From positions 89,109-153,108 of the forward strand of contig NZ_JHVU01000024.1 of the NCBI RefSeq assembly GCF_000620305.1: a DNA stretch of 64,000 bases. Reading direction: 5' to 3'. The translations under genes and the position numbers were made by a program. How positions within the stretch are numbered: position 1 is the stretch's first letter; every line of letters starts with the position of its first letter. The stretch is from Desulfitibacter alkalitolerans DSM 16504. Lineage in GTDB: Bacteria > Bacillota > DSM-16504 > Desulfitibacterales > Desulfitibacteraceae. Below are positions 36,430-46,335 of this stretch, one piece after another. The notes beneath the pieces were generated by a model. It was not told the DNA's origin and searched no databases. It worked only from the letters and a program-made list of their open reading frames with translations.

Positions 36430-37773
36430 TTATTCCTCCCTTTCACTAATATTTGTTCTTTCGGGTTCAACAACTAAATACATACCCTTTCTTCCAATGA
36501 CCCTGACATTTTCACCCTGGGAAATGCTTATGCCACCTTTGCTTACGGCTTTCCAAATCTCTCCCTTTACTTTTACTAATCCTTCTGGATTAATGTCTTC
36601 AATTACTGGCACAACTTGATTGGAAAACTCTTCATCACCATGGATTTTTTGTACCTTGCGCAGTTTTATTATTCCTGAAAGTAAGATTATTAACAAAGCC
36701 CCACTTACAATGCCGATACCTATAGCCGTCATTCTAAATCTTGAAAACCAATCAGTTGGCATCATGGGCTCTATGGGCAAGAAAATACTGCCCAAAACAA
36801 TACTAATCACTCCGCCTACCCCCAGGACCCCATAGGTTGGAGTAAAGGCTTCTGCAACGAGGAGCAATATCCCTATAATTATCAATAAACCTGCAAGAAT
36901 ATTTACTTCAAACAGGCCCAAACCATATAAAGCCAGTATCAAACTTATTACACCCATTACTTCCGGCAAAAAGGTACCTGGAGAATTAAAGCCAATTATA
37001 AGCCCATATACACCTAGCAGCAAAAGAATAAAAGTGACCTGGGGATTGCTGACAAAATGGGTTATTCTTTCAGAGGTCTTCATTTCAACAGTTTGAATAT
37101 CTGCTCCCAAGGTATTTAAAACAACAACCCTTTCTTGAATGGTAATTTCCTTGCCATGTATCATCTCTAAAAGTTCTCCTAGATTGACAGCAACATGGTC
37201 AATTACCTGCTTTTCCAGGGCTTCTTTGTAATCTATAGTTAAATTTTCTTTAACAAATTTTTCAGCTATATCTACTGGACGTCCACGTTCTTCAGCAATA
37301 CTTCTCATGTGGCCTGCTAGAAAATTGATAGTTTTATCATCAGCACTTTGGGTTCCTTCTCCAGTAACTGGAGCCATTGTAACTGGCATTGCAGCACCAC
37401 ATGTAGTTGCTGGGCTCATTGCGGCCACATGACCACAAATAAGAATAAATGTACCTGCTGAAGCAGCAATTGCCCCTGGCGGGGTGACATACGTAATAAC
37501 TGGAATTTGGGCAGCTGAAATGTCCTGAATAATGTCTAAGGTTGCGGTAACTAATCCCCCTGGAGTATTTAGTTGTATTACTACTGCCTGGGCCCCTTGC
37601 TTCTCTGCAAGCTGGATGGCTCTTTTAATGGTGCTTGCTGTACCGGCGGTTACCATATCATCTACTGCGACAGTAATTACCTTTGGTTGAACAGCAGCTC
37701 CTGCAGAAGCAGTAAATGTTAATAAAAGACATAAAACACACAGCATGGTTAGTTTGCAAATTTTCCGAATCAT
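36430..37773 (-). CDS. NfeD family membrane-bound serine protease (long form)
   Basis: 447 residues. Signal peptide (1-27); ClpP-class protease domain with LNTPGGLVTATLDI (near 70) and the catalytic serine in GAIAASAGTFIL (near 105); four membrane spans (near 240-345); and a C-terminal OB-fold NfeD domain (VKGEIWKAVSKGGISISQGENVRVIG, near 400). The protease domain faces outside. Operon with slipin. Confidence 0.92.
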   Translation of the reverse strand: MIRKICKLTMLCVLCLLLTFTASAGAAVQPKVITVAVDDMVTAGTASTIKRAIQLAEKQGAQAVVIQLNTPGGLVTATLDIIQDISAAQIPVITYVTPPGAIAASAGTFILICGHVAAMSPATTCGAAMPVTMAPVTGEGTQSADDKTINFLAGHMRSIAEERGRPVDIAEKFVKENLTIDYKEALEKQVIDHVAVNLGELLEMIHGKEITIQERVVVLNTLGADIQTVEMKTSERITHFVSNPQVTFILLLLGVYGLIIGFNSPGTFLPEVMGVISLILALYGLGLFEVNILAGLLIIIGILLLVAEAFTPTYGVLGVGGVISIVLGSIFLPIEPMMPTDWFSRFRMTAIGIGIVSGALLIILLSGIIKLRKVQKIHGDEEFSNQVVPVIEDINPEGLVKVKGEIWKAVSKGGISISQGENVRVIGRKGMYLVVEPERTNISEREE

Positions 37774-37955
37774 TTGCCTCCCCTTCTCTTTATACTCTTT
37801 GGTTTTCTTCTTTTGACAGGGAATTATGTAATTAATTGTAATCCAATTATACCATAATTTTTGCTAGTTTTTGCACAAATAAGGACATTTCCATAATGCT
37901 TTAGTATTTTATTAAAATTTTTCTTTGGGTATAGGAAGCATTACATAGCAATAAA

Positions 37956-37979
37956 GGCACTCCCAATTAAGGAAATGCC
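37956..37979 (-). terminator. Terminator-like hairpin downstream of the two-component operon
   Basis: Imperfect stem GGCATTTCC/GGGAGTGCC on the minus strand followed by TTTATT. The same design recurs after the cold-shock gene (54164). Confidence 0.5.
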
Positions 37980-37989
37980 TTCACTTAAA

Positions 37990-38097
37990 ACAAAACTCGG
38001 CTTGCGTCAAGTCTTTGACGCTGGCGGAAGCCTTAGTCTTTGTGGTTACTATCTACCTTGTGGAACTTATACTTTCTGCCCTGATAGTGTAAAAAAT
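37990..38097. other. Intergenic stretch with a compact fold
   Basis: Between nfeD and the kinase, GGCTT(37998) encloses GCGTCAA-gtct-TTGACGC and closes with AAGCC (about 38030). A 75-codon plus-strand frame covers it but has no RBS and composition unlike a protein, so I do not call a gene. Positions are approximate to a few bases. Confidence 0.3.
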
Positions 38098-39870
38098 TTA
38101 TTTACTTGGAATGCTGAAGCCAAATGTACTTCCTTTCCCCTCTTGACTGCTTACCCAGACATTCCCTCCATGTGCTTCAATAATACTCTTTACGATAGCT
38201 AATCCAAGCCCTGTACCTGTTTTGCCCCTTTTTCGGGATTTATCAGCTTTATGAAACCTTTCCCATACTAAATCTAAATCTCCTTGGGGGATACCGCAAC
38301 CGGTATCACTAACTTCCACATGAATCTGTTTTGAACTGTCTGTATATGCTTTAAGAGTTATTTGACCTTCTACTGTATGATTGAGGGCATTTTCAACTAA
38401 ATTAATCATAACCTGATGCAGTCTATCATAATCACCATCAACATCTGGCAAATCTTTTTCAATAATTGTCTCAAACCTTAAACCTGTTTTTGAAATAGCA
38501 GGTTTGTACTTCTCCTGAATTGTATTTAAAAGACTGGCAATAGAGATTCTTGTCTTTTCTAAAGTAAAATTTCCAGTTTGCAGCCGTGAAAGATCAAAAA
38601 GCTCATTTACCATTCTTTTTAATCTTAGAGTTTCTTGAAATATAACTTTAGCATATCTATCCTGCTCACTTGTATCTTCAGCTACGCCATCAATTATGGC
38701 CTCGGAATATCCCTGCAGCAAGCTCAAGGGAGTTCTTAATTCATGGGATACATTGGCAATAAAATCTCTACGCATCTGCTCCAGCTCTCTTTCCCTGGTA
38801 ACGTCCTGCAGCACTCCAACTACTCCTATAACTTCATCTGTTGTATTATCTATTAATGGCGCCATCCTTGCAGATATGGTCTTTTTAGTTAGCCCAATAT
38901 CCCTTTGATTAATTGATTTGCTTTCTATAACCTTGCTAAAAAGCTCCTTAAGCTCGGCAAAACCAGGATTCTTAAAAAAGTTACCTCTAAGCTCCAAATC
39001 CTTATTTTCTTTCTGAAACAGTTTTTCTGTTTGATTGTTTACCAGAATCACATTACCTTTATTATCTAGAGTAATAACTCCATCAGACATGCTGGCTAAT
39101 ACTTTCTCCAGTTTAGACTTTTCATGGGAAAGTTCGTTTATTTTACTTTTTAACTGGTCAGATAGGTTATTTAAACTAGCCCCTAACAATCCTACCTCGT
39201 CATTACTATTAACTTCCATCTTATTGTCAAAATTGCCCTTGGCCATTTCATTTGCCACTTTATTCATCTGCACCAGGGGCTTTGACAAGGTTTTAGATAA
39301 AAAGTAGCTGACTACACTTGCCAGTATAATAGCAGCCATTGCACTATATATGATCAATCCTCTCATTGAGTTAACTGTATCTGTAATTGGTGCAATGGGC
39401 CTAAACATCATTAGCACATTTTCCACTTCATCGCCCTCATAAACTGGAATAGCAACAGAAAGCATGGGTCCTTCAAAGTGATGGTGATGAAAACCTCTTT
39501 TGATAATACTTTCTCCTGCAAAGACCTTTGCCAGTTCTGCAGTGGTAAGAAAATGTCCCGTAGGCGGTCCCATCATTAAATCACATGCTTGTGTTGTTCC
39601 ATCCCTATCCACTATAATTATATGGGCATTAAGAAATTCACTTAAAAGGGTTAATTCATTGGTTAAATGTGTTGGATCATCTTCTTTATTAATAATGCTC
39701 GTTAACTTGTGACCACTTTCAATAAGGTCAGAGGATATTTGTGAATAATAAAAGTCTTCTAATAACCTAATTAGTCCAAAACTAAGAAACAAGAGTATAA
39801 TCATTATAAGCAGGATAATGGCTACCCACTGTTTTAAAATTATACTCCTGCTAATCATTGGCAGCCTCAA
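38098..39870 (-). CDS. Sensor histidine kinase (extracytoplasmic sensor, HAMP, PAS)
   Basis: 590 residues. TM1 (12-34), an external sensor domain of about 130 residues (with a HHHHFEGP run near 123), TM2 (near 175-195), HAMP (LSKTLSKPLVQMNKVANEMAKGNF), a PAS domain (LASMSDGVITLDNKGNVILVN), the HisKA box FIANVSHELRTPLSLLQGYSEA (His near 377) and HATPase boxes NALNH, DTGCGIP and GTGLGLAI. PhoR/ResE/WalK-like. Overlaps the response regulator gene by 20 bp. Confidence 0.93.
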   Translation of the reverse strand: MRLPMISRSIILKQWVAIILLIMIILLFLSFGLIRLLEDFYYSQISSDLIESGHKLTSIINKEDDPTHLTNELTLLSEFLNAHIIIVDRDGTTQACDLMMGPPTGHFLTTAELAKVFAGESIIKRGFHHHHFEGPMLSVAIPVYEGDEVENVLMMFRPIAPITDTVNSMRGLIIYSAMAAIILASVVSYFLSKTLSKPLVQMNKVANEMAKGNFDNKMEVNSNDEVGLLGASLNNLSDQLKSKINELSHEKSKLEKVLASMSDGVITLDNKGNVILVNNQTEKLFQKENKDLELRGNFFKNPGFAELKELFSKVIESKSINQRDIGLTKKTISARMAPLIDNTTDEVIGVVGVLQDVTRERELEQMRRDFIANVSHELRTPLSLLQGYSEAIIDGVAEDTSEQDRYAKVIFQETLRLKRMVNELFDLSRLQTGNFTLEKTRISIASLLNTIQEKYKPAISKTGLRFETIIEKDLPDVDGDYDRLHQVMINLVENALNHTVEGQITLKAYTDSSKQIHVEVSDTGCGIPQGDLDLVWERFHKADKSRKRGKTGTGLGLAIVKSIIEAHGGNVWVSSQEGKGSTFGFSIPSK

Positions 39871-40540
39871 ATTTATATCCTACTCCCCAGACTGTACTTA
39901 TATAATCAGGGCCACTATTTCTGCCTAACTTTTCTCTTAGCTTTTTTACATGAGTATCAACAGTTCTAAAATCTCCAAAAAAGTCATATCCCCATATATT
40001 TTCAAGAAGCTGTTCACGGGTAAACACCCTGCCTGGGGAACTGGCTAAATAATACAGCAAATTAAATTCTTTAGGAGTTAAATTTAGCTCCTTCATGTCT
40101 AACAGAACTTTTCTCGTTACTGGATCTATTTCCAGACGAGTAAATTTTAGTGCTTTTTCTTGTTTATTAATAGGCAAGGTTCTTTTTAACATAACCTTTA
40201 CCCTATGAGCTAACTCTCTTGGACTAAAAGGTTTCACAACATAGTCATCACACCCTAATTCAAATCCAAGTATTCTTTCATATTCTTCTCCGCGGGCTGT
40301 GAGCATAATTATTGGCTTGTCACTAAAACTCCTTATTTCCTTCACCAGGCCAAAACCATCCATGCCAGGCATCATTACATCTATTACAAATAAGTCATAT
40401 CCAGTATCCTCTATTTTTTTTAAGGCTTCTTTTGAATCTGCTGCTGTATCAGCAGCTATTCCTTCTTTTTTTAAATATATTTTAACCAGTTCTCTAATGC
40501 CATCTTCATCATCAACTACTAAAACTATTGGTTTATCCAC
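39851..40540 (-). CDS. OmpR-family response regulator
   Basis: 229 residues from a GTG at 40540 (GGGGG seven bases upstream; an alternative TTG at 40564 precedes that site). Receiver domain with VVDDED, phospho-acceptor Asp in FVIDVMMPGMDG (near 53) and KPFSPRE, then a Trans_reg_C winged helix (FTREQLLENIWGYDFFGDFRTVDTHVKKLREKLG). Partner of the overlapping kinase. Stimulus unknown; PhoP/ResD-like. Confidence 0.93.
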   Translation of the reverse strand: MDKPIVLVVDDEDGIRELVKIYLKKEGIAADTAADSKEALKKIEDTGYDLFVIDVMMPGMDGFGLVKEIRSFSDKPIIMLTARGEEYERILGFELGCDDYVVKPFSPRELAHRVKVMLKRTLPINKQEKALKFTRLEIDPVTRKVLLDMKELNLTPKEFNLLYYLASSPGRVFTREQLLENIWGYDFFGDFRTVDTHVKKLREKLGRNSGPDYISTVWGVGYKFEAAND

Positions 40541-40614
40541 ATTTACACCCCCAAACACTGCCAACTAAAATATTTTTCATTATACCATAAAGCTTTTAAA
40601 TACATTCAAGGCTT

Positions 40615-40839
40615 TTATGATCCTTTTAATATTTTTCTTTTGTGTTTATATTCCGCCTCTGTAATTTCCCCAGAAGCCAGTTTCTCATCTAGTATTCTAA
40701 AAGCTGAGCTCTTATCCTCTTTTGTTGTTATTTTATTTACCAGCAGTACAATTCCTACAATTAAAAATACCCAGAATAACATGTGTGCCGCCATCCAAAG
40801 CCATCCACTTCCAAAACCGTATCCAAACATTGGCATCAT
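40615..40839 (-). CDS. Small SHOCT-domain membrane protein
   Basis: 74 residues. One membrane span (residues 15-34) followed by the SHOCT motif (ILDEKLASGEITEAEYKHKRKIL). Gly/Met-rich N-terminus MMPMFGYGFGSGW. GAAGGAG precedes the start. Often found near metal or two-component genes; the role is unknown. Confidence 0.8.
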   Translation of the reverse strand: MMPMFGYGFGSGWLWMAAHMLFWVFLIVGIVLLVNKITTKEDKSSAFRILDEKLASGEITEAEYKHKRKILKGS

Positions 40840-40956
40840 ATATCATCTCCTTCAAAATTAATTTATTTGTTAAAACAAAGTTAGTTTGCCTAATACTAAT
40901 TATAAAAGTAATTTTTGACGAAACTATGATTATAATTAGTAGTTTTTGTTGCAAAA

Positions 40957-40988
40957 AGAGAGCTACCTAACGTCTAGATGAGCTCTCT
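40957..40988 (-). terminator. Terminator of the methyltransferase gene
   Basis: AGAGAGCT and AGCTCTCT arms followed by TTTTTG on the minus strand. Confidence 0.7.
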
Positions 40989-41063
40989 CCCTGGCTATCC
41001 TTTTTAAAAGTTTAAATACTACCAACTATTAAATCTGATTTTGAGTACTAGTACACTTTACTT

Positions 41064-41696
41064 TCATTTCTTTGCTGTAATAAGCTTTACAATATCAGAT
41101 AGCAGGTTTTTTACTTCAACTATTGATAAACCGGCCTGCAGCATATTAGCTTCTGTTCTTCTGTTTATATTAACACCTTGGAATCTAACTGTTAATGGGT
41201 TTAATAAATCCATCACAGTCCCCACTACTGCTCTTTCACTTCTTACATGTTCCAGGAGGTACAGCCTGCCATCTTGTTTAACTACCCGTCTTAATTCTTG
41301 AAAACCTTTCACTGGAAACGGTACAGAACAAAAGACACAAGCAGTTATTATGGTGTCAAAGGTATTGTCAGCAAATGGCAGCTCCTGGATATCAGCTAAT
41401 TTTAATTCAATGGGAACCTTAGCCTGGGATATTTTGCTTTCTGCTATTTCTAACATGCTCTGGCTAAAATCTATTCCTATGACTTTTACCCCCTGAGGAT
41501 AATATGGAAAATTGGCTCCTGTCCCTACACCTGCTTCCAGCACTAAACCCTTTGCATTTTTGCACAGCATTTCTCTCCACTTTCCCATCATCATCCTGTC
41601 CATGGGGCCCATTATTTTGTCATAATTCTTTGCTTTTTTATTATACTTTTCTCTCACCTGCTGTGTAGTTTCCCTGTCAAGAGTTTCATAGTCCAA
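41064..41696 (-). CDS. Class I SAM-dependent methyltransferase (UbiE/PmtA-like)
   Basis: 210 residues from a TTG at 41696 preceded by GAGGGTG; an ATG at 41744 has no ribosome site. Motif I is LEAGVGTGANFPYYP, motif II GIDFSQSMLEIAESK, with ADIQELPFADNTFDTIITACVFCSVP and RLYLLEHVRSER. Resembles phospholipid or quinone methyltransferases. Substrate not known; monocistronic. Confidence 0.82.
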   Translation of the reverse strand: MDYETLDRETTQQVREKYNKKAKNYDKIMGPMDRMMMGKWREMLCKNAKGLVLEAGVGTGANFPYYPQGVKVIGIDFSQSMLEIAESKISQAKVPIELKLADIQELPFADNTFDTIITACVFCSVPFPVKGFQELRRVVKQDGRLYLLEHVRSERAVVGTVMDLLNPLTVRFQGVNINRRTEANMLQAGLSIVEVKNLLSDIVKLITAKK

Positions 41697-41910
41697 AATA
41701 ATCACCCTCTTGTTTTTTATAGATTTCAATATGACACTATCCATACTATTTTACCCTTTTGTCAATGAATGTAAAAGAAAGAAATGCCCGATCCTGCTTG
41801 TGCTGCTTTATCCCCCCTTTAGAAATTTTCTTGGGTTTATCTAAGTATAGAATGAAGATTTGATGAAAATATGACCATATTTAGAACATTTAAGTATAAA
41901 TGAAAAAGCA

Positions 41911-41940
41911 AGAGGTGTATATTACTCACACCCCTTGCTA
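41911..41940 (-). terminator. Terminator of the GlcD/GlcF-like gene
   Basis: AGCAAG-GGTGT and ACACC-CTTGCT arms followed by TTTTTC on the minus strand. Confidence 0.75.
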
Positions 41941-42023
41941 AGGTAACCAATCCTAATGCATATATATCAGTGCCAGGAAATAGACAAGCCATTCCTTTTT
42001 CATGGAACATTGCAGGCAAATAT

Positions 42024-44729
42024 TTATTTCTTTGTACCTTGCGAGACCACAATGGGAGCAAGCACACTATCCTTTAGAAGTTCAACACATTGACCCATGT
42101 AAGCCCCAATTTTTTCTGAAGGGTCATTAGTAGGAATTCCTATAGCTCTAGCCACCAGTTCTGTTAAATCCATTTGCTTAACTTTTGTACCCATGGCATG
42201 GCAGGTAGCATTAAACTGGGAACCACATCCGGCACAGTTTGTAACCAAATATTCTGCTCCGGTAGCCTCTGCTTCCCTTACCCTTGTCATTCCACTGTGG
42301 GCAACAGATGGTAAAGAATCAAAAGCTGAAACAAGCCCGCAGCATAAGCCTTGTTCTTTCACATGCTCCATTTCACGTAGTTCAAGTCCGGGAATGGCCA
42401 GTATAATATTTCTTGGTTCATGGTAATGACCAAACCAACGTCCTACGTGACAGGAGTCGTGATAAGTAACCTTGTGATTAAGGGGAGTGGTAAATGTTAA
42501 TTTACCATCTGCAATCAACTCACTAAGATAAACTACTATATGTTTAAAACGAATATTACATTCTAGCCCCATTTCTAAAGCCATTTGGGGATAGTTTTCA
42601 TTAAATGTAGCATAACACCCTGGACATGAAAAAACTATGGTTTCAACACCAGATTTTTTAAACATTTCCAAATTGCTTTTTACTAATTCTTGAAAGTCTT
42701 TTTTGTAACCTCCTAGAGCTAAATACAACCCGCAGCAGCGTTCATCTTCACCATAGTGGACAAAAGGTATTTCTAAATGTTCCAATATTCTTGTGGTATT
42801 TTGGGCCATATTGTCCATGATTGTTGCGGCCCAGCAACCTGACCAATAGGCAATTTCCCCATGTTTTTCTGTTGCTACATCCAACCATTTTAGTCTCTCC
42901 TGGGCAGGTATTCCCCAAAAATTACCTGTTGTTAAAACATTGTTGCGAATAAACTCTAATCCTGTATTATGAAGTTTATTTTTATAAAACTCGTAACGCA
43001 GGGCCATCCAGTGGTGCGCATTATGGGCACGAATTTGGCAGACTGTATCACACTTTTTGCAGGTCGTACAAGCATATAATGCTTTTCCTACTTCATCATC
43101 CATAGGTATCTTTCCCTTGATATATTGATTAAGCAGAAAATATTTACCTCGCGGCGAATTACTCTCCCAAGGCATAGCATCAAATACCGTACATACATTT
43201 CGGCAGTAACCACACATTGCACATGAAAATGTATCGTCTGTAAGATGTTCATCAAGGGGTGATTCAAAATTATTCCCCTGCCATTTACTGAGCAGTCTTC
43301 CAGCAAGACCAATCAAACCACTGCCGGCATTAGCAACCTTCATGGCAGTAGTAAGCTTTTTTGTAGGGGAGTTTTTGTCTATAGACGGGGGTATAATCTT
43401 TCCAGGATTCATTAAGTTTTCCCTGTCAATTGACTGTTTGTATCTCCAAATCTCATCCAATTGCTGCACACCATAAAAGTTCCTGGCCCTGTCTGTAAAG
43501 TACATACCAATTGAGAAAACCTTCCCATCATATTTTTCTCCGGTATCAATGACATCTAGAGCACAGGCATAAGCCAGGGGAAAACCTAGTTTACGCTCGT
43601 CTGCCAACATGAATCCCAGTATGGAAATCTTGTCTGAACCTACCATGGTGCCTTCTAAAGCAAATTCGCCCTTGTACTTTCGTTCAATCTCACTGACAAA
43701 GCTCTCTACTTCCTTGATTGGGATGACAACCTCACTGGCAACCAGAGTAGGTCCTAATTTTTTAAAGCGCATGGGATAAAATTTGTCTTCCCATTCTTCT
43801 TTGGCCAGTTTTTCCCGCATAATTTTGCCGTTATAAGCAGCAGTTAGGTCTTGAATTTGTTTTTCAACAGAAGAACGACGCGGTTTTGGAAAAACCATGG
43901 TTACAAGATACTGATCTTCAGGTAAGACATAGTGTTCTAAAGCTTTTTGCTTCAAAGCTGTATAGGCAGGAGTAGTCAAACTCACATTCCACAAGAGAAT
44001 TTTTTTCTCCGAGAGTCCATTTAAAAATTTTGCCGTGCTTTTCATATCTGGAAAAGCGGAAAGAATTACACTTTCTTCATCCTTTTCCCGGGCCTTGACC
44101 TCAACCTTAACAATCATACCTGTAATGCCACAAAGATTGTATATATATTTTAAGCCTTCACCGGAAAAGGTTTTAAGCTCTCCATTAGGCAAAACCACAT
44201 CTGCAGAAATAATATTTTGGCTGCAATCACCAAATTCATAACTGCCATATCCACTTCCCCCCTGAGCAACCCAGCCCGCCACAGTTGAACTGTTAGCACT
44301 GGACGGATAAGCTCTTAATGCTAATCCACGCTTATTTAATTCTTTTTCCAGATTGCTCCAAATAACACCTGGTTGGACGCAAGCTGTCATTTTTTCTGTA
44401 TCAATAGCCAAAATCTGATTCATTCTCACAAAATCAACCACTACACCTGCTTTTGCCGGGACACTTCCTCCAAAGCCAGCACTGCCTGCCCCCCTTGGCA
44501 CAAGGGGAATATTTTCTTCACACGAGATTTTACATAAGGCAATAACCTCTTCCACATTGATTGGTTGGACAACAGCATCAGGTACACATTCCATCAAACC
44601 CCTGATCTGTTCGGGCATAATGCCCATGTCATGGGAATATACTATCCTTTCCACTTTGTTAAAGCGCACGCGCTCACCAAATATTTCTTGAATTCTTACC
44701 ATCTGCTTGGCACTCAAATTATTTTTCAT
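42024..44729 (-). CDS. FAD-binding oxidase/Fe-S/CCG-domain fusion oxidoreductase (GlcD-GlcF-like)
   Basis: 901 residues. N-half (about 1-460): FAD_binding_4 with LVPRGAGSAGFGGSVP and WVAQGGSGYGSYEFGD, then an FAD-oxidase C domain. Middle: two 4Fe-4S clusters, CAMCGYCRNVC and CTTCKKCDTVC (near 515-575). C-half: two CCG motifs (CCGLYLALGG...CPGCY and CCGLVSAF...CAGC). This layout oxidises 2-hydroxyacids (lactate, glycolate) and passes electrons to a membrane or soluble carrier. The substrate is inferred. GTTCAA repeats upstream and the adjacent triple-XRE gene suggest dedicated regulation. Confidence 0.88.
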   Translation of the reverse strand: MKNNLSAKQMVRIQEIFGERVRFNKVERIVYSHDMGIMPEQIRGLMECVPDAVVQPINVEEVIALCKISCEENIPLVPRGAGSAGFGGSVPAKAGVVVDFVRMNQILAIDTEKMTACVQPGVIWSNLEKELNKRGLALRAYPSSANSSTVAGWVAQGGSGYGSYEFGDCSQNIISADVVLPNGELKTFSGEGLKYIYNLCGITGMIVKVEVKAREKDEESVILSAFPDMKSTAKFLNGLSEKKILLWNVSLTTPAYTALKQKALEHYVLPEDQYLVTMVFPKPRRSSVEKQIQDLTAAYNGKIMREKLAKEEWEDKFYPMRFKKLGPTLVASEVVIPIKEVESFVSEIERKYKGEFALEGTMVGSDKISILGFMLADERKLGFPLAYACALDVIDTGEKYDGKVFSIGMYFTDRARNFYGVQQLDEIWRYKQSIDRENLMNPGKIIPPSIDKNSPTKKLTTAMKVANAGSGLIGLAGRLLSKWQGNNFESPLDEHLTDDTFSCAMCGYCRNVCTVFDAMPWESNSPRGKYFLLNQYIKGKIPMDDEVGKALYACTTCKKCDTVCQIRAHNAHHWMALRYEFYKNKLHNTGLEFIRNNVLTTGNFWGIPAQERLKWLDVATEKHGEIAYWSGCWAATIMDNMAQNTTRILEHLEIPFVHYGEDERCCGLYLALGGYKKDFQELVKSNLEMFKKSGVETIVFSCPGCYATFNENYPQMALEMGLECNIRFKHIVVYLSELIADGKLTFTTPLNHKVTYHDSCHVGRWFGHYHEPRNIILAIPGLELREMEHVKEQGLCCGLVSAFDSLPSVAHSGMTRVREAEATGAEYLVTNCAGCGSQFNATCHAMGTKVKQMDLTELVARAIGIPTNDPSEKIGAYMGQCVELLKDSVLAPIVVSQGTKK

Positions 44730-44786
44730 GATTCACTTCTCCTCCTTGGTTTTATTTTAAAAGGGTTAAGACCCTTAATATGTTTT

Positions 44787-44888
44787 GTTCAATAAAATTG
44801 TTCTATTACTAAATCATTGGTTAAAAAAATATAAAATACTTGATGAAGTGAATGCCTTTTCTTGAACCTTGGTTCAATTTAATTGAAC
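44787..44888. promoter_or_regulatory. GTTCAA inverted-repeat cluster (putative XRE operator)
   Basis: GTTCAA (44787), the perfect palindrome TTGAACC-tt-GGTTCAA (44862-44877) and TTGAAC (44883) lie upstream of the oxidoreductase gene, next to the triple-XRE gene. Multiple half-sites fit a protein with several DNA-binding domains. Confidence 0.5.
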
Positions 44889-44981
44889 TTATTTTTAATT
44901 TATTATTCGTGATAGGATTTTATATTCCTGCAAATATGGGCTTGTTTTTAAAGATTTTTTTAAAATAACCAAAAACAAAAA

Positions 44982-44997
44982 AGCTGCCGCAGCAGCT
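44982..44997 (-). terminator. Terminator of the triple-XRE gene
   Basis: AGCTGC-tgcg-GCAGCT followed by TTTTTTG on the minus strand. Confidence 0.8.
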
Positions 44998-45003
44998 AGA
45001 TAA

Positions 45004-45804
45004 CTATATTTTTTCCATATTTCTGTTTCCATTTAAGGTTCCATTTAATAGGGGTTTGTTACGTTTAAAAAATTGGATATAGTTTAATATAAACTTCAGG
45101 TCTCCGGCTTCCAAATCCCTTATTGCTCTTAATACAGCCTGAACCCTTGGATCACCCAACAGTGATAAAAGATCAGAATTAAGAGAGGAAATGAGATTTT
45201 CCACATCTTCCTGTTCTAATAAAAAATAGCAAACAGACACGCCCAGGGCTTGAGCAATACTTTCCAGAGTATCTAATGACGGTTCGCTCTGATCATTTTC
45301 TATCTGGCTCACCATGGCAGGACTGATATTTGCTTTATCAGCCAAAGCCACTCCTGTTAGGCCTAATTTTTCTCTTTCCCTTCGAACCCGTTCTCCAATG
45401 GACACACTATCGGCATTCTTCTCCAAAAAGTATCTAATGGTAACATTCAGTGTTTCAGCCAGGCGTTCTAAAGTATCCAAGTCCGGTTCCTCTGTTCCTT
45501 CTTCAAATGCTTCAATCTTATCTGCAGAAATTCCGGACAGATCACTTAATTCTTCAATACTTAAGCTTCTACCCCTTCTAATAAACCGAATTTTTTCACC
45601 ATAAACTTTTTCTGCTTCAAAAAGGTAGGTAGGTGAAATATTTAATATGTGTGATAATTTTTTCACCATAGCAATGGAAGGCTTTTTAACGTCCCGTTCC
45701 ACAGCGCTCAAATAAGAATATGAAACTTTTAATTGCTCAGCAAGTTCTTTCAGCTTCATCCCTCGCTGTTTACGAAATCCACGTAAATTTTTGCCTAAAC
45801 TCAT
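45004..45804 (-). CDS. Transcriptional regulator with three tandem XRE helix-turn-helix domains
   Basis: 266 residues. Three HTH_3 domains: residues 5-60 (LRGFRKQRGMKLKELAEQLKVSYSYLSAVERDVKKPS), 70-125 (IRFIRRGRSLSIEELSDLSGISADKIEAFEEGTEEP) and 138-192 (VRREREKLGLTGVALADKANISPAMVSQIENDQSEP). A helical C-tail (195-266) follows, with no cupin or peptidase sensor. Three such domains in one chain is uncommon. Probable target: the adjacent oxidoreductase promoter. Confidence 0.85.
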   Translation of the reverse strand: MSLGKNLRGFRKQRGMKLKELAEQLKVSYSYLSAVERDVKKPSIAMVKKLSHILNISPTYLFEAEKVYGEKIRFIRRGRSLSIEELSDLSGISADKIEAFEEGTEEPDLDTLERLAETLNVTIRYFLEKNADSVSIGERVRREREKLGLTGVALADKANISPAMVSQIENDQSEPSLDTLESIAQALGVSVCYFLLEQEDVENLISSLNSDLLSLLGDPRVQAVLRAIRDLEAGDLKFILNYIQFFKRNKPLLNGTLNGNRNMEKI

Positions 45805-45903
45805 TTATTTCACCCTGTCCAATAATTAATTAACTTAAACTATAGCATATACTGAAAAGAAAAACCAGCAGTTCCAAAGTCTCTCCATACGAAACCCATA
45901 TGC

Positions 45904-46335
45904 TTACTGATGACTAGAAATTACAACGGTGTTTTTACCAGATTTTTTAGCCTTTAACAGTGCTTCATCTGCTTTCTTAATCAGCTCTTCCTTATTATTT
46001 ATATCAGAATTCAGTGAAGAAATACCTGCACTAATAGTTATTTGTGATAAATCACCATTTTTAAAATTATTAATACCTATATGATTTAGAAAATTGACTA
46101 ATTTAGTTTTTAGAGATAAATTTTCTTTTATTTCATCTTTTGTTTCTATAATAGTTTCTCTGTCAATGGTAAAAATATGTTCTTGTATTTTCAGCCTTAG
46201 TCTTTCCATTAAATTATATGCATCTTGCTCATTTGTTTCTGGCAAAATAATTACTAATTCATCCCCGCCATACCTGGCAAGAATATCTGATTTTCGTAAA
46301 TTGTTTGATACAATAGCACCAAGCTCTCCTTGAAC
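45904..46335 (-). pseudogene. 5'-truncated GGDEF-domain fragment
   Basis: The frame holds only the C-terminal part of a diguanylate cyclase: LGAIVSNNLRKSDILARYGGDELVIILPETN followed by ISAGISSLNSDINNKEELIKKADEALLKAKKSGKN. A TAA stop lies directly before it, and the N-terminal part with the DxD metal site and start is missing. A downstream ATG at 46245 gives 113 residues but cuts off the GGDEL motif. Remnant, not a working enzyme. Confidence 0.75.

Noticed and set aside
37975..38202. 75-codon plus-strand frame between nfeD and the histidine kinase
   Set aside because: No ribosome site, overlaps the kinase 3' end, and the peptide has no recognisable family; the segment is better explained by local hairpins.
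44761..44776. AAGGGT/ACCCTT mini-hairpin in the oxidoreductase leader as an attenuator
   Set aside because: Only 6 bp with a 4-base loop and a weak T tract; not strong enough to call.
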